From assembly GCF_014656475.1 (NCBI RefSeq), contig NZ_BNCM01000006.1, positions 62,001-126,000 of the forward strand: a stretch of 64,000 nucleotides of DNA, written 5' to 3'. Origin of the DNA: Sinomonas cellulolyticus. Its GTDB lineage: Bacteria; Actinomycetota; Actinomycetes; Actinomycetales; Micrococcaceae. The notes below the pieces were generated by a model, which was given only the letters and a program-made list of their open reading frames with translations, was not told where the DNA came from and searched no databases. The translations under genes were made by a program, and so were the position numbers. This document shows positions 58,712 to 64,000 of the stretch, one piece after another (position 1 is the stretch's first letter; each line of letters starts with the position of its first letter).

Positions 58712-60093
58712 GTGCCGATCTGGGGGCTGGCCCGGGGGACCGCGACGCCTCGGCGTTTGTCGTGACCGGCGGGGAGGCATTCCGTGTGGACACAGAGGCG
58801 CTGCAGGGCGCGGCCGTGGCGCTGGCCTCGGCTGGCGAGACGGCTGACGCCGTGGCTGGCCGTCTCGAAGCCGCGCGCGCAGCGGTGTGGCGGGGAGCCT
58901 GCGCGGGCAGCGACGCTGCAGCCTCCTTCGAGGCCGCGGCTTCCCGGCTTGTGACTGAGTCCGCGCAGCTTGCGGCAGATGTCCGCGCGGACGCCCGGTC
59001 GGCACTGCGCGCGGCCGGGGCCTACGCGGACACGGAGGCACGGACCGCGGCTGCCGCGGGGGCGCGCCAGAGAGCCCTGCGGAATGCCGTGTGGGGCGCT
59101 GTGCCAGCCTTCCTCGGATGGTCAGTTGCGTGGCCCGGCGGCGACGGCCGGGGCCCTGTCCGGCTGGCGGCTGGCGGCCTTCGCGCCCTCACAGGCGCGG
59201 CCGGCGCCGTCGCGCCGCTCACACCGTGGGTCCCGGCCGGCGGCCCGGGGGATCCGATCAGCGTGGTCCGTACCCGGACCGCTCCCGGCCTCGAGGACGC
59301 CTCGACCTTCGGCTATGCCGCGAGGAGCCTGCAGCAGGCACAGGGCATCTCCGCGCTCGACGACGGGTCCGCCGTGCCGCCGTCCTCGATCCTCGTCGAA
59401 CGGCTCGAGCGCCCTGACGGGAGTACGGCCGTGATGCTCACTGTGCCGGGCACCCAGACCTGGTCGCTCGACGACCCGGGAGGAGGAGTGTTCGATGCGG
59501 AGGGCAATCTGGACGCGATGGCAGGCCGGGAGAGCCATGCCCGCCAGCTCATCGAGCGGGCGCTGGCGGACCAGCAGCTGGCTGCGGGAGACGAGGTGGT
59601 GTTCAACGTGCACAGCCAAGGGTCCCTGCACGTGTTCGGCCTGCTGGAGGACGAGGCGTTCCGCTCCCGCTATCCCGTGGCTGCCGTGACGGTGCTCGGC
59701 GGGGTGCCGACGGCCTTCCGGGTCCCTGACGATGTCGCGGTGCTCAGCATCGCGAACTGCGACGACGCAGTCCCGGGACTCTCGGGCCTTCCTCCCCTCC
59801 CTCGGCCCAATGTGGTGGACGTCCGGACGCCGTCCCATCCCGGCGTCGGTGGGCAGGGACTCGTGAAGGACCTCGTCGCGGCCCACGACCTCGACCGGTA
59901 CGCCGCCGACGCCCGGGCCCTCGACCTCTCGGGCGATCCTTCCGTCCGGGGCTACGCGGCGGTCCTCGGCGCCGTCGTCGGGACCGGGATTGCCGGCGCC
60001 GCCGTGCTGCCGCGCCGCGAGCGGTTCGTGTACACGGGCCGGGATACGGTGACGCCCCTCAGCGCCTCCGGATCCCGAGCGCCCAGCCGGTGA
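58708..60093 (+). CDS. WXG100-like domain fused to an alpha/beta hydrolase
   Basis: A 461-residue protein. Residues 25-125 form a helical hairpin with W61-R62-G63, and residues about 190-410 look like an alpha/beta hydrolase: VVFNVHSQGSLHVFG places a nucleophile S303 in HSQGS, followed by VTVLGGVPTAF and DDVAVLSIANCDD. A hydrophobic stretch (YAAVLGAVVGTGIAGAAVLP) near 428-447 precedes a basic end. It starts at GTG overlapping the previous stop. A secreted or membrane-tethered lipase-like effector is a plausible reading. It overlaps the convergent 4TM gene by 35 bases. Confidence 0.65.
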   Translation: MSADLGAGPGDRDASAFVVTGGEAFRVDTEALQGAAVALASAGETADAVAGRLEAARAAVWRGACAGSDAAASFEAAASRLVTESAQLAADVRADARSALRAAGAYADTEARTAAAAGARQRALRNAVWGAVPAFLGWSVAWPGGDGRGPVRLAAGGLRALTGAAGAVAPLTPWVPAGGPGDPISVVRTRTAPGLEDASTFGYAARSLQQAQGISALDDGSAVPPSSILVERLERPDGSTAVMLTVPGTQTWSLDDPGGGVFDAEGNLDAMAGRESHARQLIERALADQQLAAGDEVVFNVHSQGSLHVFGLLEDEAFRSRYPVAAVTVLGGVPTAFRVPDDVAVLSIANCDDAVPGLSGLPPLPRPNVVDVRTPSHPGVGGQGLVKDLVAAHDLDRYAADARALDLSGDPSVRGYAAVLGAVVGTGIAGAAVLPRRERFVYTGRDTVTPLSASGSRAPSR

Positions 60094-60484
60094 CAGCGGA
60101 GACGATCGCGATGATGATCGCGCCGATGAATGCCGTCAGGAAGGAATCGAGGGTCAGATGGACCGGCGTGTACCCGGAGATCCACGCGGTGAGGCCGAGC
60201 ATCGCCGCGTTGATGACGAGGGCGAAGAGGCCGAGCGTGAGGCACGTGATGGGAATGGACAGGAAGCTCACGATGGGCCGCACGACGGCGTTGACGAGGC
60301 CGAAGATGAGCCCGATGAACAGGTACGCCAGGACGATGCCGACTCCGGCGCTTGCATCGCCGGCCCCGGCCTTCGCGGCGACGCCGGCCGTCGGGGACGT
60401 CGTGATGTCCATCCCCGGGAGTACCCATGCAGCCACCCACAGAGCGAGGGCGCTGACGATGACCTGCAGCACGAAGCGCATCAT
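60059..60484 (-). CDS. Phage-holin-family 4TM membrane protein
   Basis: A 141-residue protein with four helices: FVLQVIVSALALWVAAWVLPGM, GIVLAYLFIGLIFGLVNAVVRP, LTLGLFALVINAAMLGLTAWISG and FIGAIIIAIVSAVTGWALG. This is the holin superfamily IV type found in most chromosomes, not phage evidence. The stop lies inside the 3' end of the convergent WXG-hydrolase gene. Confidence 0.82.
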   Translation of the reverse strand: MMRFVLQVIVSALALWVAAWVLPGMDITTSPTAGVAAKAGAGDASAGVGIVLAYLFIGLIFGLVNAVVRPIVSFLSIPITCLTLGLFALVINAAMLGLTAWISGYTPVHLTLDSFLTAFIGAIIIAIVSAVTGWALGIRRR

Positions 60485-60503
60485 GGCCCTATGCTCGCAC
60501 GGC

Positions 60504-60509
60504 TACGCT
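60504..60509 (+). promoter_or_regulatory. Leaderless-type -10 box TACGCT
   Basis: Ends seven bases before the ATG at 60517; no ribosome site. Confidence 0.5.
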
Positions 60510-60516
60510 GTATGGC

Positions 60517-61680
60517 ATGACTTCACCGCTGAATGATCACGACGGGGGCGCACACGCCAGCGCCGACGCCGTCCCAGCCGCCACCGCGGGCGTCACCCCT
60601 CGTCCCGTGATGAACAGGCTCCCCAAGTACGCCGCGGGCCGACCCCCGGCGCCCGTGGAAGGCCTCACGAGCTACAAGCTGTCCTCGAACGAGAACCCGC
60701 TGGCACCGCTGCCTGCCGTCACCGAGGCAATCGTCCGGGAATCAGGCATCAACCGCTACCCGGACGCAGTCGCCACGCGGCTGCGCACCGCCCTCGGCAC
60801 GTTCCTCGATGTTCCCGCCGACGACATCGTCACGGGCGGGGGCAGCCTCGGCGCGCTCAACCAGATCCTCGCGGCGTTCGCCGGCCAGCAGGACGACGGC
60901 ACCCAGGACGAGGTCGTCTACGCGTGGCGCTCCTTCGAGGCGTACCCGATCTCGGTGGGCCTCTCCGGCGCTAGGAGTGTCCAGATCCCGGTCCTCGCGG
61001 ATGGACGCCACGACCTCGACGCCATGGCCGCCGCCGTCAACGAGCGCACCAGGGTCGTGCTGCTCTGCACCCCGAACAACCCCACGGGCCCCGCGCTGCG
61101 CCGCGAGGAGACCGAGCGCTTCATCCAGTCGGTTCCGGGCCATGTGCTCGTGGTCATCGACGAGGCCTACCAGGAGTTCGTCCGGAACCCCGAGGCCGTG
61201 GACGGCATCGAGATGTACCGGAAGTACCCCAACGTCGCGGTGCTGCGGACATTCTCGAAGGCCCACGGCCTTGCCAACCTCCGCGTCGGCTACTCCATCT
61301 CGCATCCTGACGTGACCCAGTACTTGCGCATCGCCGCCGTGCCCTTTGCCGTCTCCACGGTTGCGGAAAGCGCGGCCATCGCCTCTCTCGAGAACTTCCA
61401 TCAGGTTGTAGGAAGGGTACAAACGCTCGTCGATGAGCGCGATCGCGTCGTGGCGGGACTGCGGGAGCTCGGCTGGGAGATTCCCGACGCGCAGGGCAAC
61501 TTCGTCTGGCTCGCCCTGGGCGACTCGACACCGGAGTTTGCCGCCGAAGCGGCGGCAAGGGCCCTGTCCGTGCGGGCCTTCGGGACGGAGGGCGTGCGGG
61601 TCAGCATCGGCGAAGCAGAGGCGAACTCCCGGTTCCTGGAACTCTGTAGGTCCTTCACAAAGGTCCCGCAGGCTTCCTAG
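60517..61680 (+). CDS. hisC: Histidinol-phosphate/aromatic aminotransferase
   Basis: A 387-residue class I/II PLP aminotransferase of the HisC type. Seen: YKLSSNENPLAPLPAV near the start, GGGSLGALNQIL, CTPNNPTGPAL, VIDEAYQEFV and FSKAHGLANLRVGY, with the PLP lysine K249 in RTFSKAHGL. Some actinobacteria have a second HisC-like protein acting on aromatic 2-oxo acids (Pat); no his gene is adjacent, so this one may be that form. The ATG has a leaderless-type promoter. Confidence 0.85.
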   Translation: MTSPLNDHDGGAHASADAVPAATAGVTPRPVMNRLPKYAAGRPPAPVEGLTSYKLSSNENPLAPLPAVTEAIVRESGINRYPDAVATRLRTALGTFLDVPADDIVTGGGSLGALNQILAAFAGQQDDGTQDEVVYAWRSFEAYPISVGLSGARSVQIPVLADGRHDLDAMAAAVNERTRVVLLCTPNNPTGPALRREETERFIQSVPGHVLVVIDEAYQEFVRNPEAVDGIEMYRKYPNVAVLRTFSKAHGLANLRVGYSISHPDVTQYLRIAAVPFAVSTVAESAAIASLENFHQVVGRVQTLVDERDRVVAGLRELGWEIPDAQGNFVWLALGDSTPEFAAEAAARALSVRAFGTEGVRVSIGEAEANSRFLELCRSFTKVPQAS

Positions 61681-61695
61681 CAGGATCCGACTTCG

Positions 61696-61738
61696 CGGCG
61701 GCTCAGCTTCACTCTGTAGAGTGACAGCTGGGCCGCCG
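61696..61738 (+). terminator. Long hairpin after hisC
   Basis: CGGCGGCTCAGCTTCACTCT pairs with AGAGTGACAGCTGGGCCGCCG (one bulge and one further mismatch) around GT, 16 bases after the hisC stop codon. Confidence 0.65.
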
Positions 61739-61743
61739 AGTCT

Positions 61744-61759
61744 ATTCCACAGACGGAAT
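61744..61759. promoter_or_regulatory. Dyad upstream of the E1 alpha gene
   Basis: ATTCC-N6-GGAAT, about 90 bases before the E1 alpha ATG; a candidate regulator site. Confidence 0.35.
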
Positions 61760-61848
61760 GTGATCCTCCCGGGGAATACTCACGGAGACGCGGCGGGCCC
61801 CGCCCGGCGCCCCCGGGTTGGTCATCCGACGGCAGGCGAGGAGGCGGT

Positions 61849-63138
61849 ATGGGAGTCGAACTGCCCACGACCGAGTTCAGCGACATCCCCGACGAGCTCT
61901 GGCTTGAGCTCGAGGCCGATGCCCATGAGGACCCTGAGCGGCCCGGGGCAATGGTCCAGCTCCTCGACGAGGAAGGGCGCTTCAGGTCCGACTCCCGGCT
62001 CGCCGAGTCGATTGCCAGCCTGAGCAAAGATTCCCTTCGCGGCATGTACCGCGACATGGCGATGATCCGCCGCTTCGACGCTGAAGCGACCGCCCTCCAG
62101 CGCCAGGGCCAGCTTGCCCTGTGGGTCCCCCTGCGGGGCCAGGAGGCCGCCCAGATCGGATCCGCCCACGCCACCCGCCCCGAGGACTACGTCTTCCCCA
62201 CCTACCGCGAGCACGGTGTGGCCCTCGTCCGCGGTGTTGACCTCGCAGAGCTCCTGCGCCTGTTCCGCGGCATCTCGAACGGGGGCTGGGACCCCCGGGG
62301 CACGGGCTTCCACCTCTACACGATGGTCCTCGCGGCCCAGGTCCCGCACGCCGTCGGCTACGCGATGGGCATGCAGCGTGATGCGGCCCGCGCCGCCTCA
62401 GGGGCTGCCGCGTCCACAGCGCCCGCGGCAGGCGCGTCGGCCCCCGGAACGGCGGGAGCCCCGGCGGGCGCCGAGACGGGCGCGGTCGTGGCCTACTTCG
62501 GGGACGGGGCAAGCTCGGAGGGCGACGTCCACGAGTCCATGGTCTTCGCCTCGAGCTTCAAGGCCCCGGTGGTCTTCTTCTGCCAGAACAACCAGTGGGC
62601 CATTTCCGTCCCCACCAAGGTCCAGTCCAGGATCCCCCTGTTCAACCGCGCCCGGGGCTACGGCTTCCCCGGTGTCCGCGTGGACGGCAATGACGTCCTC
62701 GCGGTCCACGCCGTGACCCAGTGGGCGCTCGCCCGAGCTCGCAGCGGCAAGGGCCCCGTGCTCATCGAGGCCTACACCTACCGCCTCGGCGCCCACACGA
62801 CCGCGGACGATCCGACCAAGTACCGCCTCAGCGACGAGGAGAAGGCCTGGGCGGCGCGGGATCCCCTCGCCCGCTTCGAGAAGTACCTCCGCGCCGAGGG
62901 CATCGCGGACGACGCGTTCTTCCACCAGGTCGCCTCTGCAGGCGACGAGCTCGCCACCAAGGCCCGCGCCGACGTCCTCGAGTTCGCATCCCCGACCATC
63001 GAGGACGCGTTCGCGCACGTCTACGCCGAGCCCCATCCGCTCGTCGCGGAGGAGCTCGAGTGGCAGCGCCAGTACGAGGCGGGCTTCACGGACCAGGACC
63101 AGGACCCGGACGGCACCACCCAGGAAGGCGCGCGCTGA
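61849..63138 (+). CDS. 2-oxoacid dehydrogenase E1 component, alpha subunit
   Basis: A 429-residue thiamine-diphosphate enzyme subunit that decarboxylates a 2-oxo acid (pyruvate or branched-chain) in a dehydrogenase complex. YFGDGASSEGDVHES (about 216-230), continuing to FFCQNNQWAIS, is the TPP motif GDG...NN; FPTYREHGVAL and RGTGFHLYT contact the cofactor. A low-complexity Ala/Gly/Pro insertion (about 182-210) splits the usual motif spacing. The branched-chain type (BkdA) and actinobacterial PdhA look alike here. The next gene overlaps by one base. Confidence 0.88.
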   Translation: MGVELPTTEFSDIPDELWLELEADAHEDPERPGAMVQLLDEEGRFRSDSRLAESIASLSKDSLRGMYRDMAMIRRFDAEATALQRQGQLALWVPLRGQEAAQIGSAHATRPEDYVFPTYREHGVALVRGVDLAELLRLFRGISNGGWDPRGTGFHLYTMVLAAQVPHAVGYAMGMQRDAARAASGAAASTAPAAGASAPGTAGAPAGAETGAVVAYFGDGASSEGDVHESMVFASSFKAPVVFFCQNNQWAISVPTKVQSRIPLFNRARGYGFPGVRVDGNDVLAVHAVTQWALARARSGKGPVLIEAYTYRLGAHTTADDPTKYRLSDEEKAWAARDPLARFEKYLRAEGIADDAFFHQVASAGDELATKARADVLEFASPTIEDAFAHVYAEPHPLVAEELEWQRQYEAGFTDQDQDPDGTTQEGAR

Positions 63139-64000
63139 TGCCCACGATGACGATCGCGAAGGCGATCAACGCCGGCCTCCGGGCCGCCCTCGGCCAGGAC
63201 GAGTCCGTGATGCTCATGGGCGAGGACATCGGCACGCTCGGCGGCGTCTACCGCGTGACCGAGGGCCTCAAGGCCGACTTCGGCGGCGACCGCGTCATCG
63301 ACAGCCCCCTCGCAGAGGCAGGAATCATCGGCACGAGCATCGGCCTCGCACTGCGCGGCTACCGGCCCGTCGCCGAGATCCAGTTCGACGGCTTCGTCTT
63401 CCCCGGCTTCAACCAGATCACCACGCAGCTGGCCAAGCTGCACGCCCGCAGCAGCGGCCAGCTCACGGTCCCCGTGACCATCCGCATCCCGTACGGCGGG
63501 GGCATCGGCTCGGTGGAGCACCACTCCGAATCGCCCGAGGCCCTCTTCGCGCACACCGCCGGCCTGCGCATCATCACCCCGTCCAACGCCCACGACGCGT
63601 ACTGGATGACCCAGCAGGCCATCGCCTCGGAGGATCCGGTCATCGTCTTCGAGCCGAAGCGCCGCTACTGGCTCAAGGGCGACGTCGACACTGAAGACCC
63701 CGGGGCGAGCGCCGACCCCTTCCGCGCCCATATAGTCCGCGAGGGCACTGACGCGACCGTGGTCGCCTACGGGCCCCTCGTGCCCGTCGCCCTCGCAGCG
63801 GCGGAGGCGTCCGCTGAGGACGGACGCAGCATCGAGGTCATCGACCTCCGCTCGATCTCGCCGATCGACTTCGACGCCGTCACCGCCTCCGTCACGAAGA
63901 CCGGCCGCCTCATCGTCGCCCACGAGGCCCCCACCTTCGGCGGAATCGGCGGCGAGATCGCCTCCCGGGTCTCCGAGCGCGCGTTCCTGGCCCTCGAGGC
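63138..64000 (+). CDS. 2-oxoacid dehydrogenase E1 component, beta subunit (3'-truncated)
   Basis: The frame opens at ATG 63138, overlapping the E1 alpha stop, and runs to the window end (287 residues visible). Seen: VMLMGEDIGTLGGVYRVTEGL, SPLAEAGIIGTSIGLALRGYRPV, EIQFDGFVFPGFNQI, and IIVAHEAPTFGGIGGEI-type end. These are transketolase-like pyrimidine-binding and C-terminal motifs of E1 beta. An ATG three codons later is an alternative start. The E2 gene would be expected beyond the window. Confidence 0.9.
   Translation, partial: MPTMTIAKAINAGLRAALGQDESVMLMGEDIGTLGGVYRVTEGLKADFGGDRVIDSPLAEAGIIGTSIGLALRGYRPVAEIQFDGFVFPGFNQITTQLAKLHARSSGQLTVPVTIRIPYGGGIGSVEHHSESPEALFAHTAGLRIITPSNAHDAYWMTQQAIASEDPVIVFEPKRRYWLKGDVDTEDPGASADPFRAHIVREGTDATVVAYGPLVPVALAAAEASAEDGRSIEVIDLRSISPIDFDAVTASVTKTGRLIVAHEAPTFGGIGGEIASRVSERAFLALE

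Noticed and set aside
60059..60484. Phage-holin-family gene as a sign of a prophage
   Set aside because: This 4TM family is common in ordinary chromosomes, and no other phage gene, integrase or attachment site is present.

Overview
The window is high-GC DNA from an actinobacterium, most likely a soil member of the Micrococcaceae (Arthrobacter or Sinomonas type). This is inferred from codon use, frequent GTG/TTG starts, a 4-hydroxybenzoate to protocatechuate 4,5-cleavage route of the kind known in Arthrobacter, and several genes with a -10 box 6-8 bases before the start codon (leaderless pattern). No prophage, insertion sequence, CRISPR array or rRNA was seen. It reads as ordinary chromosome enriched in catabolic modules. 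One tRNA is present, the initiator tRNA-fMet.

Layout. 1-3 kb: end of an aromatic-acid MFS transporter, an FAD monooxygenase and a coupled NAD(P)-binding reductase, then a broken SRPBCC gene. 3.3-7.6 kb: a RibD-type reductase, and a LacI regulator divergent from a dihydrodipicolinate-synthase-family lyase and an MFS transporter. 7.9-15.9 kb: SRPBCC and SOUL proteins, two alpha/beta hydrolases, a DUF429 protein with a Cys-rich tail, a second AAHS transporter behind two palindromes, a quinone oxidoreductase and a degenerate nucleotidyltransferase. 15.9-23.7 kb: a LysR regulator divergent from a seven-gene protocatechuate meta-cleavage operon (ligJ, ligK, ligI, fused ligAB, ligC, an aldo/keto reductase and a ModA-like protein without signal peptide). 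23.8-29.4 kb: two cation transporters, a thioredoxin-like protein, an MFS exporter, an IclR regulator and an HD protein. 29.5-30.9 kb: a four-gene operon of small, unrecognised, partly Cys-rich proteins beside AT-rich DNA. 31-37.5 kb: quinone oxidoreductase, TDT transporter, AAHS transporter divergent from an IclR regulator, then pobA. 37.7-44.7 kb: a His/Gly-rich PadR with an ABC exporter, rlmN, a FUSC exporter, acetyltransferases and ribA. 44.7-52.2 kb: an aminotransferase and a polyamine module (permease, agmatine deiminase, N-carbamoylputrescine amidase, TetR regulator, putrescine-oxidase-like amine oxidase). 52.3-64 kb: DUF2853, a methyltransferase, an FAD dehydrogenase, tRNA-fMet, a BrkB-type protein, purB, a WXG100-like gene pair, a 4TM protein, a HisC-type aminotransferase, and the start of a 2-oxoacid dehydrogenase operon (E1 alpha, E1 beta cut by the window end).

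How it works together. PobA makes protocatechuate from 4-hydroxybenzoate. The fused 4,5-dioxygenase opens the ring, LigC oxidises the semialdehyde to 2-pyrone-4,6-dicarboxylate, LigI hydrolyses it, LigJ hydrates and LigK cleaves it to pyruvate and oxaloacetate. No recognised 4-oxalomesaconate tautomerase (LigU/GalD type) is present, so the last two genes of the operon deserve attention. In the polyamine module, near-identical palindromes lie before the agmatine operon and before the amine oxidase, on either side of the TetR gene, which suggests one local regulon.

At least three families of long inverted repeats are scattered through the window. One family (core CGCACGACGGCGGG) sits at gene ends and also inside coding sequences, at linkers or C-terminal tails.
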